The translations under genes and the position numbers were made by a program. Below are positions 47,063 to 54,984 of a stretch of 64,000 nucleotides of DNA, piece by piece. The notes below the pieces were generated by a model, which worked only from the letters and a program-made list of their open reading frames with translations, had not been told where the DNA came from and searched no databases. Position 1 is the stretch's first letter. The number at the start of each line of letters is the position of its first letter. Origin of the DNA: Nakamurella sp. PAMC28650 (GTDB lineage: Bacteria; Actinomycetota; Actinomycetes; Mycobacteriales; Nakamurellaceae); the NCBI RefSeq assembly GCF_014303395.1, contig NZ_CP060298.1:5413001-5477000 (forward strand), read 5' to 3'.

Positions 47063-47701
47063 ATGACATACGACCGCAGCCTTCCGGTGGCCCCGGCCGG
47101 GCCTGCCTCCGTGCCGGGCCGGGCCACGGGCTCAGTCGTCGACGGACGCGACGGCGCCCACGGGGACAACGGCCGGGACCACGGACACCGGCGATCGGAT
47201 CCCACCCGGCTGGACCGGACGGCCCGGCGCGCCGCAGGCGCGCTCTTGGTGCTGCTGCTTCTCGTGGTCGCGCTGATCGTGTTCTGGCCCGGCCCCCCGG
47301 ATCCCGGTGGACAGAGTGCGCTCGCGTCCTACCTCAGACACCCGGAGCGCCACGGTCTACCGCGGTGGGTCACGTTCGACCTGGTGCAGAATCTGGCCAA
47401 CGTGGCGATGTTCGTGCCGTTGGGGCTGCTCGGATCGCTGGCCCTGCGTCGGCACAACTACCTCGTGGTGGTCTACGCGGCCGCCGCCTCCGGTCTGATC
47501 GAGTTCGTCCAACTCGTCCTGCTGCCCCACCGGGTGTCCTCGCTGCAGGACGTACTGGCCAACACCGTCGGCGCGTCCCTCGGCCTGCTGCTGGCGGTCC
47601 CGGCGTTGCTGCGGCGGCGCAGACGACGACGGCTCTACGCCCTTGGCCGACTGCGCGCGGTCGATTCACCCCGGCGGGCAGCCAGGGCCGCTCGACTCTA
47701 G
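47063..47701 (+). CDS. VanZ-family membrane protein
   Basis: A 212-residue protein. A charged tail of about 60 residues is followed by a hydrophobic helix ([17 protein letters not shown]), then the VanZ core. The core has [59 protein letters not shown] and an arginine-rich end. VanZ in enterococci gives low-level teicoplanin resistance, but most chromosomal homologues have unknown roles. The ATG at 47063 lies 9 nt after a TACGAT -10-like element, and a longer frame start at 46709 would overlap the divergent HAD gene. Its last 4 bases (CTAG) are also the stop of the converging ligase gene. Confidence 0.85.
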   Translation: MTYDRSLPVAPAGPASVPGRATGSVVDGRDGAHGDNGRDHGHRRSDPTRLDRTARRAAGALLVLLLLVVALIVFWPGPPDPGGQSALASYLRHPERHGLPRWVTFDLVQNLANVAMFVPLGLLGSLALRRHNYLVVVYAAAASGLIEFVQLVLLPHRVSSLQDVLANTVGASLGLLLAVPALLRRRRRRRLYALGRLRAVDSPRRAARAARL

Positions 47702-49344
47702 GCGGTGGTGATGGAGGCAGCGGATTCCAGGCCGAGCAGCACGACCGCCTCTTCCCGCATCTGCACCTTGCGCACCTTGCCCGTGACCGTCATCGGGAAG
47801 TCCTCGACCAGATGCACGTAGCGGGGGATCTTGAAGTGGGCAAGACGGCCTTCGCAGAATTCCCGGATGTCCTGCGCCGTCAGCGGTGTCGCACCCTCCC
47901 TCATCCGTACCCATGCCATCAGCTCCTCGCCGTACCGCTCGTCCGGGACGCCGATCACCTGGGCGTCGATGATGTCCGGATGCGTGTAGAGGAACTCCTC
48001 CACCTCACGCGGGTAGACGTTCTCGCCACCGCGGATGACCAGATCCTTGATGCGGCCGGTGATGTTGATGTATCCGGCCCCGTTCATCACCGCCAGATCA
48101 CCGGTGTGCATCCACCGGGCCGCGTCGATCACCTCGGCCGTCTTTCCCGGTTGGTCCCAGTAGCCGAGCATCACCGAGTAGCCGCGGGTGCACAGTTCCC
48201 CGGGCACCCCGCGCGGCACCGCCAGGCCGGTGACCGGGTCGATCACCTTCGACTCCAGATGCGGATGCGTACGGCCGACCGTCGACGTTCGTTCCTCGAC
48301 GCCGTCGTGCACATCGGTCTGGGTGGATACCGGGGAGGACTCCGTCATCCCGTAGCAGATGGTCACCTCGGCCATTCCGAACTCCGAGATGACCTTCTTC
48401 ATCACCTCGACCGGGCAGGGCGAACCGGCCATGATCCCCGTGCGGAGACTCGTCAGGTCGTATTCGGCGACGTCAGGCAGGGCCAGTTCGGCGATGAACA
48501 TCGTCGGTACCCCGTAGAGCGACGTGCATCGGTAGTCCTGTACCGCCTGCAATGTCGCGGCCGGATCGAAACCGGGAGAGGGATAGACGATGCAGCAGCC
48601 GTGGGTGGTGGAGGCCAGGTTTCCCATCACCATTCCGAAACAATGGTAGAGCGGCACCGGAGCGCAGATCACGTCCTGCTCGGTGTACCGGCAGCCCTCC
48701 CCGACGAAGAAGCCATTGTTGAGGATGTTGTGGTGGGAGAGGGTCGCGCCCTTCGGGAAACCCGTCGTGCCCGAGGTGTACTGGATGTTGATCGGCTGAT
48801 CGGGACCGATCTCGATGGCCGCCAACCGGTCACGGTCGAGGTGGGCGCCTGCCTCGATCAATTCGTCGAAATCGCCGCCGATGTAGACGATACGACGCAG
48901 CGCAGTGCACTGATCGCGGACCTTCGTGATCATCGACGCGTAGTTGCTGGTCTTGAATTCCCGTGCCGATATCAGCACCGAGATTCCGGCCTGCCTGAGG
49001 ACGAAATCGAGTTCATGGGTCCGATAGGCCGGGTTGATGGTCACCAGGATCGCCCCGATCTTGGCGGTGGCGTACTGGGTGATCATCCATTCCACGCAGT
49101 TGGGGGCCCAGATACCGACCCGATCACCGACCTTGACCCCGTCGGCCAGCAGGGAGAGCGCGAGCGAGTCCGTCAGGTCACCGAACTCGGCATAGGTGTA
49201 CGACTTCCCGGCGGCGACGTCGACGACCGCGGGCCGGTCTGGCCACCTCGCCACGGTCGCGGAAAGGTTCGCCCCGATGGTGTCCCCCAGCAGGGGCTTG
49301 TCCGCAGTCGAACCGGTGTAGGACGCAGGTGCTGCCATGGTCAT
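47698..49344 (-). CDS. Fatty-acyl-CoA synthetase family AMP-binding protein
   Basis: A 548-residue ANL ligase. Visible are [20 protein letters not shown] (P-loop), [53 protein letters not shown] (hinge), and the catalytic lysine in [12 protein letters not shown]. It resembles medium/long-chain FadD35-like enzymes. It should activate a fatty acid for beta-oxidation or lipid synthesis. The ATG at 49344 follows an AAGGGA site 6 nt upstream, and a second ATG lies two codons later. It is on the same strand as the NagD-like gene and may be cotranscribed. The stop overlaps vanZ's stop. Confidence 0.9.
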   Translation of the reverse strand: MTMAAPASYTGSTADKPLLGDTIGANLSATVARWPDRPAVVDVAAGKSYTYAEFGDLTDSLALSLLADGVKVGDRVGIWAPNCVEWMITQYATAKIGAILVTINPAYRTHELDFVLRQAGISVLISAREFKTSNYASMITKVRDQCTALRRIVYIGGDFDELIEAGAHLDRDRLAAIEIGPDQPINIQYTSGTTGFPKGATLSHHNILNNGFFVGEGCRYTEQDVICAPVPLYHCFGMVMGNLASTTHGCCIVYPSPGFDPAATLQAVQDYRCTSLYGVPTMFIAELALPDVAEYDLTSLRTGIMAGSPCPVEVMKKVISEFGMAEVTICYGMTESSPVSTQTDVHDGVEERTSTVGRTHPHLESKVIDPVTGLAVPRGVPGELCTRGYSVMLGYWDQPGKTAEVIDAARWMHTGDLAVMNGAGYINITGRIKDLVIRGGENVYPREVEEFLYTHPDIIDAQVIGVPDERYGEELMAWVRMREGATPLTAQDIREFCEGRLAHFKIPRYVHLVEDFPMTVTGKVRKVQMREEAVVLLGLESAASITTA

Positions 49345-49438
49345 CGATGATCCCTTCTCGCACAACTGGGCCTCCGCGTCGAGGTCCCCCTCATCGTCAC
49401 CCATCGAGCCGGACGTCCGCCACCCGGGACGACCGGAG

Positions 49439-50260
49439 TCAGTGCGAGCCGAAAGGATCCTGCGTGTGGCCGACCAGATCCGCCACGCTGTCCACGATCC
49501 GCGACGGGCGGAACGGGTACTGCTCGACGGTATCCATGGTGGAGATACCGGTCAGCACAAGGATTGTCGCAAGGCCGGCCTCCAGACCGGCGATGATGTC
49601 GGTGTCCATCCGGTCGCCGACCATCAGGGTCGATTCCGAGTGCGCGCCGATCGCCCGCAGCGCCGAGCGCATCATCAGCGGGTTGGGCTTGCCGACGAAG
49701 TAGGGCTTCTTGCCGGTCGCCTTCTCGATCAGCGCGGCCACCGCTCCGGCGGCCGGCAGCAGCCCATGACGGCTCGGACCGGTGGCGTCCGGGTTGGTCG
49801 AGACGAAACGGGCGCCCTTGTCGATCAAACGGATCGCCGTGGTGATGGCCTCGAACGAGTAGGTCCGGGTCTCCCCGAGCACGACGTAGTCCGGGTTGCG
49901 GTCGGTCAACACATACCCCGCCTCGTGCATCGCGGTCGTCAGTCCGACCTCGCCGATGACGTAGGCGGTACCCCCCGGTCGCTGGCTGTGCAGGAACCTG
50001 GCGGTGGCTAGGGCCGAGGTCCAGATCCGATCCTCGGCGATGTCCAGCCCGGTGGCCAGCAACCGGGCCCTCAGGTCGCGGCGGGTGTAGATCGGATTGT
50101 TCGTCACGACCACGTAGTTGGTCCCGCGATCGTTGAGTTCGGCGATGAACTGATCGGCGCCCGGGATCATGTGTTCCTCGTGGACCAGCACGCCGTCCAT
50201 GTCCATCAAGTACGACCACTCCGGCGCCTGTGGAGTCGGTTTCTCGCTCGGTTCACTCAC
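49439..50260 (-). CDS. HAD-IIA hydrolase (NagD-like)
   Basis: A 273-residue HAD phosphatase of subclass IIA. Motif I is [13 protein letters not shown], motif [15 protein letters not shown], motif III lysine in [15 protein letters not shown], and motif [22 protein letters not shown]. The class IIA cap lies between motifs II and III (about 70-185). NagD-type enzymes dephosphorylate nucleotides or sugar phosphates, and substrate choice cannot be judged here. The start is a GTG at 50260; a second GTG is two codons later in a GTGAGTGA run. It is followed by the acyl-CoA ligase gene 94 nt downstream. Confidence 0.88.
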   Translation of the reverse strand: MSEPSEKPTPQAPEWSYLMDMDGVLVHEEHMIPGADQFIAELNDRGTNYVVVTNNPIYTRRDLRARLLATGLDIAEDRIWTSALATARFLHSQRPGGTAYVIGEVGLTTAMHEAGYVLTDRNPDYVVLGETRTYSFEAITTAIRLIDKGARFVSTNPDATGPSRHGLLPAAGAVAALIEKATGKKPYFVGKPNPLMMRSALRAIGAHSESTLMVGDRMDTDIIAGLEAGLATILVLTGISTMDTVEQYPFRPSRIVDSVADLVGHTQDPFGSH

Positions 50261-50491
50261 CGCCCCATCTTCCCCTACTTCCGTGACCGCAGGTTTCGGG
50301 CCTCAGAGCGACACCATGTGTCCATTCCGCTCCCCCGAAGATGATCATGCAGCGGTGATCGAGGACATCTCCGCCTCGGACCGTCCGCCGGTGGCACCTT
50401 GCGGGGATGACGTCCACCGACCCGCAGTGGGCCGCGCTGCTGCGGTGCGGGCCGGCTCGGTCAAGATCACCGTCCGGGCAAGCGCCGTGGA
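50261..50491. other. Intergenic, no gene seen
   Basis: These 231 bp between modC (ending at 50492) and the NagD-like gene (starting at 50260), both on the minus strand, show no conserved reading frame. They must contain the promoter of the NagD-like gene. No clear -10/-35 pair or hairpin was found. Confidence 0.5.
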
Positions 50492-51622
50492 TCAGCGCCG
50501 GTGGATCAGCACCTCGGTCGCCTTGACCGAGAGGAACACGACGCTGCCCGGCGCCAGACCCATTTCGGCCACCGCCGCCGGGGTGACGTCCACGGCCACC
50601 GCCGGAGGGCCGTCGGTGCGCAACCTGATGGCCGCTGTCCCCGGTTCCAGGGAGGCGATTCGCGCAGGCCAGTGGTTGCGCGGACTCCCTCCGGGGTCGG
50701 TCGGGAACACCGACACCGCAGACGGCCGGAACACGGCAGCCGCGGGGTCGCCCGGCGTCAGGCTGTCCGCGGCGATCCCGATGAGCTGCAGGCCGGCCGA
50801 TGTCGTCAGCTCGGCACCGTCACCGGACGCCGCCTTCCCGGACACGGTGCCGGGCACCAGGTTCAGACCGGCCAGCGTGGCACCGAAGGACGAACGGGGT
50901 GCCGACAACACCGAGGTTGTCGGGCCGTCATCGACGATCCGACCCCGCTCGAGCACGATGACCCGGTCGGCCAGGACTGCCGCGTCCAGGACGTCATGCG
51001 TGACGAGCAGGCTGGTGGTGCCGGTCTCGCGCAGGTGGGTGCGCAGCACCTGGCGGATCTCGGGCACGGTCTGCGCATCCAGCGCCCCCAACGGTTCGTC
51101 CAGCAGCAGCAGGGCCGGCTCCGCAGCCAGCGCCCTGGCCAGCGCGACCCGCTGCCGCTGGCCGCCGGACATCTCGGCAGGTCGACGAGATTCGAAGTCC
51201 GCAAGCCCCATCCGCTCCAACCACTCCTGCGCGAGAGCTCTTGACACCGAACGTGATCGACCCTGGGAGCGAGGCCCGAAGGCCACGTTCTCCAGCGCGG
51301 AGAGGTGCGGGAACAGCAGCGGGTCCTGCCCCATCAGACCGACCCGCCGCCGCTCCGGCGGAACGGTCATCGCGCGCCCGTTCCCGTAGCGGGTCAGCTC
51401 TCTTCCGTCCAGCACCACCCGTCCGGAGTCCGGCATCAGCAGGCCGGCCACGATGGAGAGGACGGTCGACTTACCTGCACCGTTGGGACCGAGGATCGCC
51501 ACCGTCTCACCGGCCGGAACGTCGAACGCCGCCTGGACGGTGAAGTCCTGACGGGCCACCGAGACGTCCAGGCGGAGTCCAGCTCCACGCTCCGGACCGG
51601 ACGCCGTCGGCGGATGGGTCAC
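50492..51622 (-). CDS. modC: Molybdate ABC transporter ATP-binding protein
   Basis: A 376-residue ATPase for molybdate import. Visible are Walker A LGPNGAGKST, Q-loop GQDPLLFPHLSALENVAFG, signature MSGGQRQRVALARAL, Walker B LLLLDEPLGALD and the H-loop LVTHDVLDA. After about residue 250, a TOBE/Mop-like domain contains NLVPGTVSGKAA and SVKATEVLIHRR. The GTG start at 51622 overlaps the modB stop by 4 nt (GTGA). It is the last gene of the regulator-modA-modB-modC operon. The family also includes tungstate importers, but context with Mo enzymes supports molybdate. Confidence 0.92.
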   Translation of the reverse strand: MTHPPTASGPERGAGLRLDVSVARQDFTVQAAFDVPAGETVAILGPNGAGKSTVLSIVAGLLMPDSGRVVLDGRELTRYGNGRAMTVPPERRRVGLMGQDPLLFPHLSALENVAFGPRSQGRSRSVSRALAQEWLERMGLADFESRRPAEMSGGQRQRVALARALAAEPALLLLDEPLGALDAQTVPEIRQVLRTHLRETGTTSLLVTHDVLDAAVLADRVIVLERGRIVDDGPTTSVLSAPRSSFGATLAGLNLVPGTVSGKAASGDGAELTTSAGLQLIGIAADSLTPGDPAAAVFRPSAVSVFPTDPGGSPRNHWPARIASLEPGTAAIRLRTDGPPAVAVDVTPAAVAEMGLAPGSVVFLSVKATEVLIHRR

Positions 51623-52509
51623 CGCACACCGCTCATCCGCCACGGCCGGATCAGGATCAGGATGACGGCCGAGACCAGCACGAGGAGCAGGGACATCGCG
51701 ATCGCCGAATCCTGGTCGACACCGGCGCTGTTGAAGGCCTCGTAGATGGCCAGCGGCATGGTCTGGGTGACGCCCTGGGTGTTGCCGGCGAACAACGCGG
51801 TCGCGCCGAACTCGCCCAGTGCCCTGGCGAAACACAGCACGGTGGCCGAGACAAGTCCCGGTCCGACGAGGGGAAGGGTGACCCGGCGGAACACCGTCCA
51901 TCGGCCGGCGCCCAGCGTGGTCGCCACCACCTCGTACCGTGTGCCCGCCGTCCGGAGCGCGCCCTCGAGGGAGAGCACCAGGAACGGCAGCGAGACGAAC
52001 GCTTCGGCGATCACCACGGCGCTGGTGGTGAACGGGATCTGCCCGAAGATCGTCTGCACGTACTGGCCGACCAGACCGTGCTTGCCCAGCAGATAGAGCA
52101 GGGCGATGCCGCCGACCAAGGGTGGCAGTACCAGTGGCAGCGTGGTCAGGGCGCGCAGGGCCAGGATCCAACGGCCCTCGAACCTGGCCATCATCAGAGC
52201 CATCGGCACGCCCAGGATCAGGCAGATCACCGTGGCGGCGAAACCACACCTCAGCGAAAGCCACAACGCCTGCTTCGACGTGTCCGAGGAGATTGCCGCG
52301 GGCAGCGCGGGCCAGTTGGCCTTCGCGACCAGGGCGATCAGGGGCAGCAGCAGGAACAGCACACCGACGGCGGCGGGAACGAGCAGGACCCGGGGCACCG
52401 ACCGGGCGGATGACCCGACCCCCGCCTTCGCCCTCCTGCTCCGGTTCCGTGGCAGCGGTTCTCGCGCAGTCTGCTCCGCCGACCTTCCGGGGATGCCGGG
52501 GATGCTCAC
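51619..52509 (-). CDS. modB: Molybdate ABC transporter permease
   Basis: A 296-residue permease with about five to six membrane helices after a polar N-terminus. The binding-protein-dependent transport motif is AEAFVSLPFLVLSLEGALRTAGTRYEVVATTLGAGRWTVFRRVTLPLVGPGLVSA, within which EVVATTLGAGRWTVFRRV is the EAA loop that contacts ModC. The start is a GTG at 52509. It lies 36 nt downstream of modA and overlaps modC by 4 nt. The extended N-terminal region (about 30 residues) is basic and cytoplasmic. It forms the membrane channel of the ModABC importer. Confidence 0.92.
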   Translation of the reverse strand: MSIPGIPGRSAEQTAREPLPRNRSRRAKAGVGSSARSVPRVLLVPAAVGVLFLLLPLIALVAKANWPALPAAISSDTSKQALWLSLRCGFAATVICLILGVPMALMMARFEGRWILALRALTTLPLVLPPLVGGIALLYLLGKHGLVGQYVQTIFGQIPFTTSAVVIAEAFVSLPFLVLSLEGALRTAGTRYEVVATTLGAGRWTVFRRVTLPLVGPGLVSATVLCFARALGEFGATALFAGNTQGVTQTMPLAIYEAFNSAGVDQDSAIAMSLLLVLVSAVILILIRPWRMSGVR

Positions 52510-52545
52510 CGCGTCATCCTCGCGTACCTCCTGAAGATGCCCGCC

Positions 52546-53457
52546 TCAGGCGCCCGGCGCACCGAAACCGGCAGCAGCGAGGATCTTCTGTCCGGCGGCG
52601 CCGGTCACCAACGCGATGAACGCCTTGGCCGCCGTCGGATTCGGAGCAGCATCCAACGCGGCGATCGGGTAGTGGTTGACCGCCTTGGAGGACTCGGCGA
52701 AGTCGACGCCGGTCACCTTGCCGGACGCACCGAGCACGTCCGTCTTGTAGACCAGACCTGCGTCTGCGTCACCGGATTCGACCTTGGTGAGCACGGCGGT
52801 GACGCTCTGCTCCATGCTGATCGGCTTGACCGTGACTCCGGCCGCCTTCAGAGCGGTCTGCGCAGCGGCACCACACGGCTGCGCGACGGCGCACAGATCC
52901 ACGTTGAGCCCTGAGGCGGTGAGATCCTTCAGACTCGCGATCTTCCTGGGGTTGCCGGGGGCGACTGCGATCTGCAGCGTGTTGGTCGCGAACTCGATCG
53001 GCGTGCTGGTGATCAGCTTCTTGTCGGTCACCTTGGTCATGTTCTTCTTGTCCGCCGAGGCGAACACATCGACCGGCGCGCCGCCGATCAGCTGGGTGGC
53101 CAGGACGGCCGACCCGTCGTAGGAGACCGAGACCTTGACGCCGGGGTGCTCCGCCTCGAACTCGGTGGCCAGCTTGTCGAAAGTCTTCTTCAAGGACGCG
53201 GCTGCGTCGACCTTGAGGGTGCCCGTCACCTTCGCACCCGCGCTGGACATGGGTGCGAAGGACAGGGGTGCGGACGACAGGGGTGCGGACGACAGCGGTG
53301 CGGTCGACAGGGGTGCGGCGGCCGAGGATGCCGCAGAACTCGTGGCGCCGGAACCGGCGGCGGTCGTGCTGGACGTGGAAGAACACGCCGACAACACCAA
53401 CGCTCCAACAGCAATGGCGGCGAGAACGGGGGTGGACTTCAGACGGATACGGCTCAC
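52546..53457 (-). CDS. modA: Molybdate-binding lipoprotein
   Basis: A 303-residue substrate-binding protein. The signal peptide and lipobox are LAAIAVGALVLSAC (C about 25). A Ser/Thr/Ala/Pro-rich linker with repeated TAPLSSAPLS follows. The ModA domain has KVDAAASLKKTFDKLATEFEAEHPGVKV, SYDGSAVLATQLIGGAPVDVFASADKKNM and GLVYKTDVLGA. It captures molybdate outside the membrane and delivers it to ModB. The linker is encoded by 15-bp tandem repeats (about 53250-53310), which may vary in length. The start is a GTG overlapping the regulator's stop. Confidence 0.93.
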   Translation of the reverse strand: MSRIRLKSTPVLAAIAVGALVLSACSSTSSTTAAGSGATSSAASSAAAPLSTAPLSSAPLSSAPLSFAPMSSAGAKVTGTLKVDAAASLKKTFDKLATEFEAEHPGVKVSVSYDGSAVLATQLIGGAPVDVFASADKKNMTKVTDKKLITSTPIEFATNTLQIAVAPGNPRKIASLKDLTASGLNVDLCAVAQPCGAAAQTALKAAGVTVKPISMEQSVTAVLTKVESGDADAGLVYKTDVLGASGKVTGVDFAESSKAVNHYPIAALDAAPNPTAAKAFIALVTGAAGQKILAAAGFGAPGA

Positions 53458-53858
53458 GATCGTCCTTTCGGGGTTTCGACGATGACAGTGGTGGCTTTGA
53501 CGACGGCGACGGCGAGCGACCCGACCTCCAGGCCGAGGTCGCGGACTGCCTCGCTGCTCATCAGCGAGACCACCCGGTGCGGTCCGCACTGGATCTCGAC
53601 CTGCGCCATCACCTTGTCGGTGATCACCGAGGTGACGAGGCCGACGAACTGGTTGCGGGCCGAGCGGCCCACGCCGGACGGGTCGGCGACCGCGTGGGCA
53701 TGGCTCTGGGCGAAGGCAGCCAGTTCGGCCCCCTCGACCACCGAGCGGCCGGCCAGATCCTTGATGGCGGTCAGGGAGCCGGCGTCGATCCACCGCCTGA
53801 CGGTGTCATCGCTGACGCCGAGCAGACCGGCTGCCTCGGAGATACGGAATTGCGTCAT
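53454..53858 (-). CDS. HTH plus Mop/TOBE molybdate-responsive regulator
   Basis: A 134-residue two-domain protein. Residues 1-55 form an excisionase/MerR-like helix-turn-helix (FRISEAAGLLGVSDDTVRRWIDAG). Residues about 70-134 form a Mop/TOBE domain (RNQFVGLVTSVITDKVMAQVEIQCGPHRVVSLMSSEAV). The second domain binds molybdate. This layout is the actinobacterial counterpart of ModE and probably controls the mod operon it heads. It overlaps modA by 4 nt (GTGA). A 12-bp palindromic sequence (ACCGCAGCTGCG) upstream recurs before the molbindin gene. Confidence 0.85.
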   Translation of the reverse strand: MTQFRISEAAGLLGVSDDTVRRWIDAGSLTAIKDLAGRSVVEGAELAAFAQSHAHAVADPSGVGRSARNQFVGLVTSVITDKVMAQVEIQCGPHRVVSLMSSEAVRDLGLEVGSLAVAVVKATTVIVETPKGRS

Positions 53859-53873
53859 ATCCGCCACCTTAGT

Positions 53874-53885
53874 ACCGCAGCTGCG
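53874..53885. promoter_or_regulatory. Candidate molybdate-regulator operator, copy 1
   Basis: ACCGCAGCTGCG, with the palindromic core CGCAGCTGCG (53876-53885), lies 16-27 bp upstream of the regulator start, in the promoter area of the mod operon. The same 12-mer occurs at 57784-57795 before the molbindin gene. Confidence 0.4.
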
Positions 53886-53945
53886 TGTGCTTGGTGCGGG
53901 CGAGGCCGAGGTTGCGGCGACCGCTGGTCTGCCCGTGCTTCGGCG

Positions 53946-54019
53946 TGGATCAACTTCCCAGGCCTGGCCGAAAGTGACGACTTCTGTCACTCCCGTCCCA
54001 AATTGGGGAAGTTGATCCA
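53946..54019. repeat. Dispersed palindromic element, family B copy 1
   Basis: Arms TGGATCAACTTCCC (inside 53946-53960) and GGGAAGTTGATCCA (54006-54019) are perfect over 14 bp. The 46-nt centre CGAAAGTGACGACTTCTGTC... matches the reverse complement of the 59293-59385 element. The element occupies the gap 53859-54180, which otherwise contains only the two divergent promoters. Confidence 0.85.
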
Positions 54020-54180
54020 TGCGGTCCGAGGACGCCCGATCCGGCCGCCCAAGGCTCGCCGAACGGTCGGCAGCTGTTACGAGCCCGTCACCTGCATGAT
54101 TCCTACCGACACCGAAGTGCGCTTTGCTGGGATGGTGGTGTGCAGGGGCGCACCTCGAGGAAGCAGGAGAGCACGCGGGC

Positions 54181-54984
54181 ATGGATCTGAATACGGTCAC
54201 GCAGTACCGCACTCCGCGGTCCCGCGCCGACCTGGCGCTGAAGCCCGGCGAACGGATCATGGGCGGCGGGACCTGGCTGTTCTCCGAGCCGCAGCTGGAC
54301 ACCACCGGACTCGTCGACCTGACGACCATGGGGTGGCCGGCGCTGGAGTACACGCCGCAGGGCCTTCGGATCGGGGCCACCTGCACGATCGCGGAGCTGT
54401 CAGGGATTCCCGCCCGGAACGGCTGGCGGTCGCACCCGTTGTTCTTCCAGTGCGCCACGGCCCTGCTGGCGTCGTTCAAGATCTGGAACGTCGCCACCGT
54501 CGGGGGCAACATCTGCCAGTCTTTCTCGGCGGCCGGGATGGTCTCGCTCTGCGTCGCTCTCGACGGGGTGGCGCTGGTCTGGCGGCCCGACGGGCAGGAC
54601 TACCGGGTGCCCGTCGCGGAACTCGTGACCGGCAACGGCACCAACAGCCTGGCTCCCGGCGAGGTACTGCGCTGGGTCGACCTTCCGGAACATGCTCTCC
54701 GGGCCCGCACCGCCTATCGCAAGATCGCCCTGGCCTCGCTCGGCCGGTCCGGCGCGGTGCTGACCGGACGGGTCGACGAGGACGGGAGCTCGGTTCTGGG
54801 CATCACTGCCGCCACGCTCGCCCCGACGGTGCTGCGCTATCCGTCGTTGCCGGATGCGGACCGTCTGCGGGCCGACGTCGAGAGGGCCGAGGGCTACTAC
54901 ACCGACCCGCTCGGCGTGGCCGACTGGCGACGACAGGTCAGCGCCGTGCTGCTGGAAGAGATCCGTCAGGAGTTGGGCGGGTGA
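54181..54984 (+). CDS. FAD-binding subunit of xanthine-dehydrogenase-family molybdenum hydroxylase
   Basis: A 267-residue CoxM/XdhB-type flavoprotein. The flavin site is recognisable in LKPGERIMGGGTWLFSEP, then VATVGGNICQSFSAAG. It should pass electrons from the iron-sulfur clusters of the partner to FAD and onward. The ATG at 54181 follows an AGGAGAG site. It overlaps the next gene by 4 nt (GTGA), which couples it to the fused catalytic subunit. It is divergent from the mod operon, so molybdate uptake and use are adjacent. The substrate (purine, aldehyde or other heterocycle) cannot be read. Confidence 0.88.
   Translation: MDLNTVTQYRTPRSRADLALKPGERIMGGGTWLFSEPQLDTTGLVDLTTMGWPALEYTPQGLRIGATCTIAELSGIPARNGWRSHPLFFQCATALLASFKIWNVATVGGNICQSFSAAGMVSLCVALDGVALVWRPDGQDYRVPVAELVTGNGTNSLAPGEVLRWVDLPEHALRARTAYRKIALASLGRSGAVLTGRVDEDGSSVLGITAATLAPTVLRYPSLPDADRLRADVERAEGYYTDPLGVADWRRQVSAVLLEEIRQELGG

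Noticed and set aside
53859-54180. Searching the gap between the mod operon and the Mo enzyme for a further gene
   Set aside because: Only short shadow frames occur; the gap is explained by two promoters and palindromic element B.
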